Source: Timema cristinae
Taxonomy: Eukaryota > Arthropoda > Insecta > Phasmatodea > Timematidae
DNA: 64,000 nucleotides
NCBI GenBank assembly: GCA_039000515.1
Contig: JBCFYV010000012.1
Coordinates: 85,156,284 to 85,220,283 of the forward strand
Reading direction: 5' to 3'
Shown piece after piece: positions 54,498-64,000 of this stretch. The notes beneath the pieces were generated by a model that saw only the letters and a program-made list of their open reading frames with translations, was not told the DNA's origin and did not search any database. Position numbers and translations under genes: made by a program. Numbering within the stretch: position 1 is the stretch's first letter; each line of letters starts with the position of its first letter.

Positions 54498-55009
54498 CTG
54501 AAAACAGAATAAACGAAACATATAAAATATCGGAAAGTTTATGTAAGTAAATAACACGTTCATGTTAACGTAGTTAATACTTAATAAATATGTAATGTAA
54601 TAAAACACTAACAAAATCTCTAGAAATAATGGCTTGTAATCAACATCAAATAAATATTACACTAATTATAAGCAAACCTAGATTGTTTTTTTAGATATTA
54701 AATAAAGTATATAAATTACGAAACATCATAGAAATTTTAATAACACAAATGTGTGTTTTGATTTACGAATAAAAATACCAATTATTATTATTTAGTAACA
54801 CAATGTTTAATGTAAAATTGTAAATGAAACATAAGAGAAGTTATATTTGAGTACAATTTTATTATTTAAAAGTGGTAATTTTAGTGACAGCCAACATAAA
54901 AAATAAGTAACCAAAATTTAGAATGATTTGTATTTGAATAATTATGAGTCTTTTAATTCTGGTTAATCGTCTTAAAGGAAGGTATTTTGGTACAAACTAC
55001 CGTCGCTAT
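54498..55009. other. AT-rich upstream region of SF3B2
   Basis: No gene is seen. The 5'UTR exon and promoter of SF3B2 must lie here or further right. I could not place them from sequence alone. Confidence 0.4.
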
Positions 55010-55735
55010 GGTAGACTTCAAAGAGCATCTTTTCATTATATGCTGACGATACATGTTTGTATATGTAGAAAAATTACTGAAAAACATTTAAAAAAATATT
55101 GAATCTGACCTTGTACTACTAGATGACTAGCTTAAAATGAAACGGCTAATACTTATCTCAAATAAAAACAATTTTGTAGTTTTAATAGGCTTAATAGTAA
55201 TCATGACACTGTTGTTAAATTAGACTTTCAAGATAAAGAATTGAAAGAAGTAGGCCTAAAAGAGGTAAAATACTTAGGTTTGTTGGTAGACTATTCAACT
55301 AGCTAAAAATCACATATACAGTTCATTATCAATAAAATGTATCTTTTAGTGGGTATAATTATAATATTTTTGTATTGATTTATTTCTAATGTACTTAGAC
55401 CACTATACTTCTCTCTAATCAACTCACATATCTGCTGCCTTAATGTTGTTTGGGGCTTTGCCTATCTATTGTATGCGACATATAGTTCTACAGAATAGAG
55501 CAATTAAAACTTCTACAGAATCCCCACCTCATACCTATAAAGGATCACAAACATTCTGCCCTTAAAAGAACAAATAATATATCGGGTATGACTCTACAAT
55601 CACATTTATCAAATTAGGTGATGGTACAACCTTAAGCTCAATCAAATTGGTTAAAAACCATACACATAGTCACCTAACTAGAGGGCAAAATAACATCTGT
55701 ATTGCTCATTCTAATACAGTAAATTATAAATTAAG
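55010..55735 (+). pseudogene. CR1-like LINE RT remnant with YADD box
   Basis: The plus strand spells FSLYADDTCLYM at about 55030-55066 (the RT catalytic YADD). Then come KELKEVGLKEVKYLGLLVDY at about 55240-55300 and, near 55670, GQNNICIAHSNTV, the usual end of CR1-like RTs. Stops and frame changes are dense. The fingers part is absent. The LTR-like sequence begins right after it at 55739. Confidence 0.8.
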
Positions 55736-55738
55736 CTC

Positions 55739-55937
55739 TGTTATGTGGTAAACCAAAAGGCTGTGAGTTTTGTTATTCTTAGCTCTCTCTTTCATTTCCG
55801 TTTCTTGTGCTCTCAACCATGTAATGGCGGCGCTATGTTGAGTTCATATTCTAATGGAATATTATATCTATTACCATGTCTAAATCTATCAATTACGAAT
55901 AACTTCCTTAATCAAAAACTATAATTACGTTACAACA
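55739..55937 (+). mobile_element. Possible LTR of a Ty3/gypsy-type element
   Basis: The segment starts TGTTATGTGG and ends GTTACAACA, that is TG...CA. A TGGCGACGAG stretch follows two bases later (55940) that could be a primer binding site (TGG pairs with tRNA CCA). A gag-like region lies just downstream. No second LTR is in the window, so this is inferred from position and ends only. Confidence 0.5.
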
Positions 55938-56045
55938 ACTGGCGACGAGTGATTATTGTTTTTATTTCAAGAACCCTAAATTTCTTTTGTATCTAGTAAC
56001 GTGTGTGTAGATCTCGTGTGTGAGATTTCCATACGCCAACAGTCT

Positions 56046-56699
56046 TGACATGCCAAAGTTTTCCACTGTTGACTCTCGTCTTGAAGACATCAAGTCATAT
56101 TTTGCCAGATTTGAAAATTTCTGTACCACTGAAACAATTGCAGCGGATGTAAGAGTTGCTTGGCTCCTAAGATGCATTAGCCCAGTCACCTAACGGGTCT
56201 TAAAAGATTTCTATTCGCCGGTCGCCCCGGGAACCAAAACTTTCACACTACTAAAGACTCTCCCCGAAACTCACTACGCTCCCACAAGATCAGTGTATGA
56301 AGAGCGTATTATGCCTTTAGTTCTCGAAAACAGCGTGCGGGAGAGTACTACGCGGGCTTCAGCCTATCTTTACCTCATCTTGTCGCTACTTGTAGCTTCA
56401 GAACATTCCTGGATGATGCCCTAAAGTCACTGTTTTGTCACAATATCTTGTCAGACATGGTTCGCGACAAGATCAGGAATGGATAAGGTAACTTCAGCTC
56501 CATGGTTGCTCTAACCACTAGCAATGAGATCCCTAAACCAGCCACTGCACCAGCCAATGCAAGCGACAACCCTAATCTCATCAACGCTGTTTGCCCATAT
56601 CAACAGAAGAACCATAAATTCAAGAAAAAGTTCTAATTCAGCCAAGGACCAAAAGGTCAGATCACGTCAGGACCCAATCATCAGCCGTCTCAAAGCGCG

Positions 56700-56700
<1 letters not shown>
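56046..56700 (+). pseudogene. LTR-retrotransposon gag fragment, broken
   Basis: Plus-strand pieces of a retrotransposon gag: SRLEDIKSYFARFENFCTTE, then RVAWLLRCISPVT (stop), LKDFYSPVAPGTKTFT, ETHYAPTRSVYEER and, in another frame, FRTFLDDALKSLFCHNILS. At least three frame changes or stops are seen. It is cut at 56701 by a SINE and the pol part is not in the window. The capsid-like pattern (RxAxLLxxIGxxxYxxLxxL; LxxHYxPxxxxxxER) is typical of Ty3/gypsy gag. Confidence 0.75.
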
Positions 56701-56701
<1 letters not shown>

Positions 56702-56733
<32 letters not shown>

Positions 56734-57006
56734 GCCCCGCGTCTTACTACCCATTTGAGTTGTACGCACTTACGCTAATGTGTGATTGCGGTATGAAATG
56801 GAGGGCCTACAGTTTAACGTGGGATCCGAGCCACAGTGGAAGTCTGGCATTCCACACATTACCAAGTTGTGATTAATACACGTCTTGTCAAAGGTGAAGG
56901 AAAGGTTTGGCAATAAGATAAAGCTGTGTCGTGCCAGGACCAAGGATTGAGCCCGGACCCCCAGCGCAGAAGTCTGGCACCTTACCTCTAGACCACAAGA
57001 TCACCC
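56702..57006 (-). mobile_element. SINE family A copy inside the gag fragment
   Basis: A reverse copy with a longer, more diverged body (an extra ACCAAGTTGTGATTAATACA near 56863) and no clear duplication. It ends AAGATCACCC. It is older than the other copies. Confidence 0.85.
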
Positions 57007-57093
57007 TTATGCTATGATGCTTATATATATATATTTTGTACATGTATACATAAAAAATATAAATAAAATATCATTTTCTTATTCAAGTATGCT

Positions 57094-57212
<119 letters not shown>

Positions 57213-57491
57213 TCAATAATGTTTTGTATGGATGATTGTTATTGCTTTTTTTTATCTTGTGCAAGGCATTTTTTTTCCTAAGATTGTTTATCTGCCTCAA
57301 CTTATCTGTTGGTTTCTATTTATTTTAGTGACTCTGAATTTGTAAGTTGACTCCACACCATAATACCCTCAATTCACAAATTATCTTTTCACCTGCACTA
57401 GCTTTCCTCTACCCTCAGAATAAAAATCAATGTTCTTCTTGGAAAAATATTTGTTATACATGAATCTGATTTTTTAGAGTCTTCGGATGAA

Positions 57492-57974
57492 ATGAGTCCG
57501 AACGATTCAGATATACCTTCAGAGAGTAATACTTCTGATAACGACTCCAGTAAAGAAGAGACTGCAGCCAGAAGCCAGATCAGGCCAGTGGCAACATATC
57601 AGTCAGGAGTCTCTGGAATAGCTGCAAATTCGATTTCAAAAGTCATCATAACATCTTACTCTTTTCTGGTAAAGGGAGATGGCATAAAGGAAGGAGATAG
57701 GCTATTAGTCAATTTTACCCTTTACACAAGTAATGTTGGAAATTCGGCTTACAACAAAAAATCATATATAGGGAAAGTGAGAGCACTCACAGAAAATGGA
57801 AATTTTAATGGTGAATTTTACCGTTACAGAAGTTTGAGAGAATTCCCAGGACTTATTTATGGACTGCCAGATATTCCAGACATCAATGAATTTGACTACA
57901 GTCAAGTTGTTGGAAAACTTAATCTATCTAAAGAATACCGAAAAGGCCTAAAAATGTTCGACATCGATATTTGA
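57492..57974 (+). CDS. Uncharacterised 160-codon ORF, possibly a terminal exon
   Basis: The longest clean frame outside recognised genes. A plausible acceptor, AATCTGATTTTTTAG, ends at 57477, and the frame is open from there (SSDEMSPNDSD...), so the ATG at 57492 may be internal. The first 35 residues are acidic and Ser-rich (SNTSDNDSSKEETAARS). The middle (EGDRLLVNFTLYTS, KKSYIGKVRALTENGNFNGE, FYRYRS) and the end (LPDIPDINEFDYSQVVGKLN) resemble the small SH3/Tudor-like module found at the end of many insect transposon-linked proteins (xGDxVLVxx..YVGxV...FxRx...DxxxVxxxDIVxxL). That likeness is from memory of the pattern. It may be a gene tail or part of a mobile element. Confidence 0.55.
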   Translation: MSPNDSDIPSESNTSDNDSSKEETAARSQIRPVATYQSGVSGIAANSISKVIITSYSFLVKGDGIKEGDRLLVNFTLYTSNVGNSAYNKKSYIGKVRALTENGNFNGEFYRYRSLREFPGLIYGLPDIPDINEFDYSQVVGKLNLSKEYRKGLKMFDIDI

Positions 57975-58106
57975 TAATATTTATTTGAATTTATATTCCT
58001 CTACATAATTTTTTCTATAAATGTTTTTGTTTATGAGGAAGAAAATCGATTTTTGTGCCAGTTTTTACATCAATAGAATATATCTCCACATACTTACTGT
58101 TTCCAA

Positions 58107-58398
58107 TCACCTCTTTGTAATGTCAAAGCCATAGCTGTTTAGCAGATTATTGAATATTGTATCATTCATTGTCTTACTGTTTGTGTCCCCTATGATTATG
58201 CATTTTTCCCCTGCCAAATTGTTTAGAATGTTTACAAAATAGGCTAGGAAGTTATTAATTAAGAGGGATATTTGGAAGCCTATATATAACACTGATCTGT
58301 AGGGGTGGGCTTCCCGCTTAATGAGTCTATTTCAATTCTTAGAAAATAAAAACCACTCTCATCCATTTCCATAACATTGAAATTCAGGTTATTTGCAG

Positions 58399-58431
<33 letters not shown>

Positions 58432-58625
58432 TGCCTGTCATTCCTACAGGCAAAGGTTCCTGTATATCCATTAATATTATAAAAGTTAGTTTCATACTAT
58501 TTAAGCCAAGTTTCTGTTAGTATAATTAAATCCTGTTGTAAAGGCAGAGTACTTATTATCATCTGAAGTTCATTCAACTTATTTTTAATAATTCTGATGT
58601 TTAAGTAAAATATATTTAGTTTGAT
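58107..58625 (-). pseudogene. CR1-like LINE endonuclease fragment
   Basis: On the minus strand: LNIFYLNIRIIKNKLNELQM, then LIILTETWLK (ETW, catalytic Glu), YTGTFACRNDR, YTANNLNFNVMEMDESGFYF and EKCIIIGDTNSKTMNDTIFN (GDxN block). A (TG)n microsatellite at about 58408-58430 replaces the conserved GGG-V part after RNDR. A stop follows TWLK and the frame shifts twice. The later catalytic SDH block is absent. Confidence 0.8.
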
Positions 58626-59261
58626 TTTGGGATAACAATAGAAAAATTTAGTCAAATTATCTAACATTATCTAATTTTTTTAGCATTGTTTGAGATAATT
58701 TAAACCAATAAAATAATAAAAGGGCCCATACTAATTTGTTTATAGAAATACATGTTGCTTATCAAACCTACTAGGCCTATTATTATCCTATTAGTAAAAA
58801 ACAGAGAGAACTTATACATTTGTATAAAATTAACATAAAGAAATAGACAGGCACATTTACCAATAAGAGTTTCTTAGACTAAAGCAAAAAAACAACAGTA
58901 AAACACAATGGTACATACCCAGGGCCGTAAGAGACAAAACCACAAATAGAGCACTATAAAAGTGTAGTAAAAAAAATTCTTATGAACTGAAAATAATAAA
59001 CACCCCATAAAACATTAGCAAAAAATACACTAAGCTTGGTCAATTTAAAAACCACCATTAACGTATTTTTTTAAACACAATAAAACTGTTTGTGTTCTCA
59101 TTTCTATTTACTTCTCACTTTTTTTTCTTCATTGTATATAACAGCTGGTTTCCCTTCCTCTTCTCGTTTGTAAATATGACCATTCTTGACCCAGACAGAT
59201 GCAAATTTACCATCATCCCTTTGTCTTCTTGCTTCGGCAAACTTCTTTCTGTTACTAGCTG

Positions 59262-60040
59262 TTAGATACTAATTCGATAGGTGTTATGACCCAGCGCATC
59301 GACAAAAGAAACTGAATTAGTGTTCCTCAACTTAGCCTTCTCTCTCATTAAGTCTACCTTAATTGTTCGCCTAACAAACTTTACTATTAAAGTCGGAGGT
59401 TTTCCCGCTTTCCATTGTGGGAGCCGGTGAGCAATATCAATGCCACTTGCTGTTATGTTTACACCTATTTTTTCACCAATCTTAAGCACTATATCTCTCA
59501 CATTTTCTTTTTCCAGTTTCGGGATCCCATCAATCAGGACATTATTGAGTCTTATATACTGTTCAAGCTTTTCATTACGCTCCGCAAGCACACGCACTTC
59601 TTTTTTAACAGCATCGTTATCAAGTTTGACCTGAAAACACTATTCTCTATTTTCAAAATTGAATCGGCAAAAACCTTATTATTATGATTTATTTCGTTGA
59701 GCTGGCAGCTCATTCTCTCTAGCTCCTGCATCACGTCACCGATTGAGTAAATGTTTTTTCCACCCAAGTCTTGCTTTGTGATTTGAACATTACAAACTTC
59801 AGGATCCATTGTTGAAACGCCTTTGTTGATTGTTGCATCTGCATCATCCTTTCCACATCTCTCACAGAACCATTTAGAATCTTTATTATTTACCAAAATG
59901 ATCCATTTTCTTTTTCTTACTTTAGTGTAGGTTTTGTAGTACCACATTGCACATTTTCCATCACAGAAAACACTTTCCTCGTTAGGTTTAAACCAATTTT
60001 TACATACGCCACAGATAGGAGAACCACGCCGATCCGCCAT
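59262..60040 (-). pseudogene. CR1-like LINE ORF1 with PHD-like finger and coiled coil
   Basis: It starts MADRRGSPICGVCKNWFKP at 60040, then a PHD-like finger (CGVC...FCDGKCAMWYY...WFCERC). The WYHxxC motif has become WYYKTY, losing two zinc ligands. A helical region follows (DVMQELERMSCQLNEINHNN). Near 59630 the frame shifts and continues as AERNEKLEQYIRLNNVLIDG, IPKLEKENVRDIVLKIGEKI, AHRLPQWKAGKPPTLIVKFV, the RNA-binding part of CR1/L2-type ORF1. It probably belongs with the endonuclease piece at 58107-58625, as both lie on the minus strand about 640 bp apart. Confidence 0.85.
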
Positions 60041-60048
60041 CTTGTGAA

Positions 60049-60068
60049 CTAGGCCTATATAGGCCTAG
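60049..60068. repeat. 20 bp perfect palindrome before the ORF1 start
   Basis: CTAGGCCTAT joined to its own reverse complement ATAGGCCTAG, eight bases beyond the ORF1 ATG. GCCATCTTG, a YY1/Pho-type site, overlaps that ATG. Confidence 0.9.
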
Positions 60069-60796
60069 AATAAGCAAAATCTAAATAAATTAATATCAAT
60101 ACATGATTGTAAATTATCTTATAATAATATTCAGATCTGGCCTTCAACCGGCCATATCTGATTTTTCCAGATAGGAAATAATACCAAATCATTTTTGTTG
60201 ATTTCCAAGTATCAGTTATATCTATATATATATACTTTGCAAAACCACTTATTTTATACCGTCCTTTTTATAAAGCCACATGGCTCTCTGGGACATAAAA
60301 TGCTAATTAAAAAAGTTTAATTATGTTAGTACAGGTATATTTTTATTTATTGTTTAAGATACATTCTTACGCTCATAAATTAGTTGATTTTATGGAACTG
60401 TGTAGTATATAAATAACTATGTCGAAGAAAGTCCAATTTTTATTTTTTTAAGCTTTTTCAAAGTAATCGATATACTATAGTTATATCTACCTATCTATCG
60501 ATTATATTTCTAAGGTAATAGATATCAAGACAAATTTAATTATTATTGGTGATGGCCACGGCCGTTCTCATATTTCATGTCCAATGAAAAGAAGAAGAAA
60601 ATAAGTTTGTTTAAAATATGGGTTAACCAACTTAAGATAGGCTTATCGGATCATTACTAAAGCCTTTATTAGACTGTTATCAAAATTACTTTTCTTTATC
60701 TCTGATTTACAGTTAATGAAGTGCAATGCATTTTTATTTTGGTTGATTTAGTGAATAATTTTCTTATTAACAAGCAATGTAAAGTAACACTTTGTC
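60069..60796. other. Upstream region of ADISSP
   Basis: AT-rich. A GATGGCCACGGCCGTTCTCA segment near 60551 is the only locally GC-rich spot and could be part of the promoter or 5'UTR. A CTTCAACCGGCCATATCTGA segment sits near 60140. No other feature is recognised. Confidence 0.35.
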
Positions 60797-60809
60797 ATGG
60801 CTGATAAAG
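60797..60809 (+). CDS. ADISSP: ADISSP/C20orf27 homologue, coding exon 1
   Basis: ATGGCTGATAAAG before a GTTAGT donor: MADK plus the first base of a Glu codon. It was chosen because the phase fits exon 2 exactly (G|AG) and the ATG context is TCATGG. A 13-base coding exon cannot be proven by itself; the support is phase and position. Confidence 0.6.
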
Positions 60810-60968
60810 GTTAGTCATTTCATGTTATCCAATAGAATGATATTAGGCCTAATATAAGTTTTATTTCATAAATGGGCCTATTAATGATAAAGGACATAAA
60901 CAAATAATGGATCGAACAAGGCGTGGGTTGGGGGTGGACAAGGGCTGAATTATGGTTTTGAACATTAT

Positions 60969-61371
60969 GGCTGTATCCTACTAGTCCAAGGCTACCTAGT
61001 CGGATCCTTGATTAGACGTGATGATTTTAGACTTAGCGCTGTTCATAGCGAAGTCTGCATCAAATCACACTATTTGAATGGCAACAACTTTATTTAAAAT
61101 AGCAGAAAATGTAAGTCAGTGCTCTAGCAAGCGAAATGATACTACTAAACCAATTGCCAGTCAAACACTGCAACCGACACCGCGAGAACAGCGCATGGTT
61201 GTTAACCTTCATATCCATGGTGACCAAAACCTTGAGCAGGGCTCGACAAGGGTGCACAGGCATGCTTTGTGACTATTCGGACATATCTACACTTGGTCAT
61301 GTGATTGCCAATGCAGCTATCAAGGGCACGAGTCAAGGCAAGCCGTATAAGTAGACTATTTGGATACAGCC
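60969..61371. mobile_element. MITE with GGCTGTATCC ends, in ADISSP intron 1
   Basis: The left end GGCTGTATCC (60969-60978) is the exact reverse complement of the right end GGATACAGCC (61362-61371). The next bases (TACTAGTC and AAATAGTC) match partly. The 403 bp interior is more GC-rich than the surroundings and has no clear ORF. The flanking duplication is not obvious (TAT / TAG). The 60-70-codon frames inside are chance. Confidence 0.7.
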
Positions 61372-61404
61372 TAGATTTCTTCAAGAGGGATTCAATGTTA
61401 AACA

Positions 61405-61480
61405 CAATTCTTGCCAACTCCTTTTGAGGACTTCACCAAGAGTCACCTCGCCAGAAACCTCCAGGGCAAACATGGTATTC
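61405..61480 (+). other. Unexplained GC-richer segment in ADISSP intron 1
   Basis: CTTGCCAACTCCTTTTGAGG and CACCTCGCCAGAAACCTCCA stand out from the AT-rich intron. In one frame they read LPTPFEDFTKSHLARNLQGK. A GGTATTC donor-like site lies at 61472, but no good acceptor is seen before it. It may be a piece of an unrecognised repeat. Confidence 0.3.
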
Positions 61481-62239
61481 AGTCACTTTTTTTCTTTTTT
61501 GGTGATGTATATACATTAGACACTATTCAAATATCTTTTTATATGAATTTACTTAGTAAATATAAACCTTTATGTTATCTATTTATTTTTATCACAACAA
61601 ACAAGTTTCTGACTGTATTTGAAAGCAATATTTATTTACTGAACAAATATACCTCAAATCAAATTATGCTTTTTAATGAGAAGTGTGATGCAGTTTTGAT
61701 CCACACAAAAACCTAAGGTTAGGAGGAGGAAAGGTAAATTTTATCCTCAAATTGGTTCAACATCCAATATATTCCTGTATTTATTTTTTAGGAAAACTAA
61801 TGTTGAAGAACCTGTTTCACACTTAGGGTCTATAGGTAATAACAAAGTGTATGAGAAATCTCACAGATTTTTTCACTCAAATGACAACTCAGCCAAAAGC
61901 TACTTTAAGTTGTCCTTCAGTTCAGTGTCACGTCACACAACAGTTCAACAAAAAGCAGCAAGTTAAAAACATTTTATCTTTAAGCTCATTGGCCAAATCA
62001 GCTACTAGTGACTTATATTAACTTATTCGTAAAACAGATCAAACAACTACACCACAGAATATTAATTAACATTAAAAAATATAATTGACCCAGTTTAGTT
62101 AGTCCCATAGAGAATCGACGGCTAAGATTCATATTACTGATAGAGCTAAAATATTGGATAGCAACAATAATATTAAGTAGTAGGCCCTTATTATGTTAGG
62201 TCTAGAGTTTAAATTAAATATGTGTGTAAATTTTAATCA

Positions 62240-62345
62240 GACTTCAAACAAAAATGTATTAGGTAGAATAAAAGCAATTGTATCTATTGCTCACTCTAAT
62301 AAAAGGACTCCAGGTTCTACTCTTATAGAAGATTTAAAAGTCTGA
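62240..62345 (+). pseudogene. Short CR1-like RT end relic
   Basis: AAGCAATTGTATCTATTGCT CACTCTAATAAAAGG encodes IVSIAHSNKR, parallel to the CIAHSNTV end of the RT remnant at 55670-55720. It is just upstream of ADISSP exon 2. Confidence 0.35.
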
Positions 62346-62369
62346 AAGAATAATATGTTGTGTTTTCAG

Positions 62370-62747
62370 AGCACGCTCATGTTCATTTTGAGGAAGCAAA
62401 TGACAGTTTTGGCAAGGACAACGAGCTGGTGGTGCAGCATGTAGGCGAGGAAGAGGTGGCCATTCACATGGGCTTCCTCAAGTTGAACCACCTCTATGAA
62501 GTGAAAGTTTCTGTCCCGTGGGACACTTGTGACATACTTGAGAAACACAGGAACCTAGAAAGCTACCAGCCTAGTAATGTTCCTAACCTTCACTGTCAAT
62601 TGGTCAGCATTGTCCCTGGGGAGAGCGCTTTCATTTTGACAGTACACCTAAAAGCACACAAGGAGAAGCTACAAGAAGAGTCATTGTGGTTGGCAGTTCC
62701 TGGTCTGCAACGTCAGCTCAAGATTACATATTTGGCGAGAGTATTAG
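62370..62747 (+). CDS. ADISSP: ADISSP/C20orf27 homologue, coding exon 2
   Basis: After TTGTGTTTTCAG the frame reads (E)HAHVHFEEANDSF, then VAIHMGFLKLNHLYEVKVSV and P, then VPNLHCQLVSIVPGESAFIL and TVHLKAHKEKLQEESLWLAV, ending LKITYLARVL before a GTGAGG donor (exit phase 1). The pattern SHVHFDE...VGFLKxxHxYE...VPxLxxKLxSVxP...AHKE...ExxxLxxxG matches C20orf27 (ADISSP), a small protein reported as a secreted adipose signal in mammals. I see no signal peptide in this front part. The last third of the protein lies beyond the window. The ATG at 62360 is inside the acceptor and is not a start. Confidence 0.85.
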
Positions 62748-63528
62748 GTGAGGTAATACACCGGTCCCCTGGTTGACTTTGGGGAAACTTTCAGAGCTCT
62801 CCTTAAAGAACCAACAATAGCACATATATTTTAATATTTTTTTCTACTATATGCAGTCCCATTGAAGCCACCTTTCTTCAAACTAGGGACAAAAGCCTCG
62901 AATCCTTAAGGCTATTAAAGAGTCAAAAAATAACTTTTTTTTTAAAGTTTTGAGTTTAAATTGGTTTTAGAGCTTGCCTTCTCATTGGTGGTTTATACAA
63001 ACATGTTTATAGGAAAAACTTAACCTAACCACAGATCATAAATTTATCACATAACTCAATGCATAAATGTTATAATTAATTAATGCATCATAACAAAAAC
63101 TATAATATAGTTTATATATCTATTTTCTATAACTACTCTAAGAATTTATGTGATGGAATAAACTTTTTATGTTTACCATGGTTTCCAAGATTCATATTCA
63201 ATATTTGTAGGTAAAAAATTCAAATTATTCAAAACCTTGTTGGGCAATTCCACAAGTAACTCAATGACAATGTTTAATTCTATTGTATTTTAAAGAAAAT
63301 TTGATAAAACAATTCACACAAATCAAATTTTTATTAAACTTTTTATAGAAGAAAATTAACATTATTTTAATAACTTCGATTTTTTTTTCCACAGTTTGAT
63401 ATTATTTACTAATTAATTATTAGTTCACATCAGAATGACATAGTTGGACACAGTTATCTGATTTAACATGAAAACTTAATTAAAAAATTTAATTTAAAAC
63501 CAACAGAATGATTAGTTTGTTGTAATGT
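62748..63528 (+). other. ADISSP intron 2
   Basis: AT-rich, no exon. The alternative donor at 62752 (GAG|GTAATA) would add five bases and change the frame, so 62747 is preferred. A GTAAAAAATTCAAATTATTC phrase near 63212 echoes the Tigger TIR interior of 36540. Confidence 0.5.
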
Positions 63529-63801
63529 TATTATTAGCACCGCGTCTTACTACCCATTCGGGCTATATGCACTTACGCTAATGTGTAATGGTAGGGTGAT
63601 TGTGAGATGAAATGAAGGACCTACAGTTTAACGTGAAATCCGAACCACGGTGGAGGCCTGGCATTCCCCACATTCACAAAATGTCTTGTCAGAGGTGAAG
63701 GAAGGGTTTGGTAATCAGATAAATCTGTGCCGGGACCGAGGATTGAACCCAGGCCGCCAGCACAGAAGTCTGACACCTTACCTCTAGACCACCAGGTCAC
63801 C
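63529..63801 (-). mobile_element. SINE family A copy
   Basis: A full reverse copy starting TTATTATTAGCACCGCGTCT and ending CACCAGGTCACC. Flanks TTGTTGTAATG / TTGTGGTAATG are a likely 11 bp duplication with one change. The (ATT)n tail is very short (two to three units), unlike the others. Confidence 0.92.
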
Positions 63802-64000
63802 TTGTGGTAATGGAATGACAAGTTAACACTGTAGGCCTTCTCATGTGCTTCATAGATAAGTGTGTGTATAAAGTACCTATTCCTGTTATCAATTAGGTGA
63901 TGGTATTTCCAAATGACTGCAATTCTTGAACTTTTTGTAGGAAAGTAAAAAGTTTACACACTGATCAGTTTTTCTCAAAAACGTCATTTCATAACATGCT
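63802..64000 (+). other. Window end, ADISSP intron
   Basis: No feature is seen in the last 200 bases. Confidence 0.5.

Noticed and set aside
63212..63235. Missing right TIR of Tigger 1
   Set aside because: AATTCAAATTATTC resembles the TIR interior, but it is 27 kb away and lacks the CAGTGG end.

Overview
This is a 64 kb stretch of an AT-rich, repeat-laden animal nuclear genome, most likely from an arthropod. Three genes identify it as metazoan. Their short exons have canonical GT/AG borders and are split by introns of up to about 9 kb. The eIF4A3 tail matches the insect form of that protein. The introns are filled with tRNA-derived SINEs, CR1-like and other non-LTR elements, a Penelope-like element, pogo/Tigger, mariner and hAT relics, and (AAT)n arrays. 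I cannot name the species.

Layout. (1) 5655-13017, plus strand: the last three coding exons of eIF4A3, the exon-junction-complex helicase; its 5' exons lie before base 1. (2) 54497 down to 16317, minus strand: a whole SF3B2 gene (SF3b subunit 2, SAP145) in 13 coding exons, about 834 codons over 38 kb, tail-to-tail with eIF4A3. Exon phases agree throughout except for one apparent 1-base deletion in exon 11 (20220-20222). (3) 60797 onward, plus strand: the first two coding exons of an ADISSP/C20orf27 homologue, which runs off the right edge. An uncharacterised 160-codon ORF preceded by a plausible splice acceptor sits at 57492-57974.

Most non-exonic DNA is transposon debris. SINE families A, B and D share a 3' tail, and family A has perfect target-site duplications. 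A Penelope-like element carries a GIY-YIG domain. Its 3' region appears again as a 550 bp near-perfect palindrome inserted in a LINE, and every copy holds a hammerhead-ribozyme-like core. Two pogo elements lie side by side in one SF3B2 intron, one with intact TA-flanked TIRs and a SINE inside. Further remnants are mariner, a GTF2IRD2-like hAT, hAT elements with a BED-finger remnant, an LTR/gag fragment cut by a SINE, and CR1-like ORF1, endonuclease and RT pieces. Three minisatellites (42, 25 and 55/110 bp units) lie in SF3B2 introns, two of them right beside splice donors.

How the genes relate: SF3B2 (branch-site recognition in the U2 snRNP) and eIF4A3 (deposited on spliced mRNA) both act in nuclear mRNA splicing. 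Their tail-to-tail placement is visible; a functional link is not. Nothing points to a prokaryotic-style system. The likeliest novelties are the Penelope-derived palindrome with its altered hammerhead core, the unassigned ORF at 57492, and the SINE families with a shared tail.
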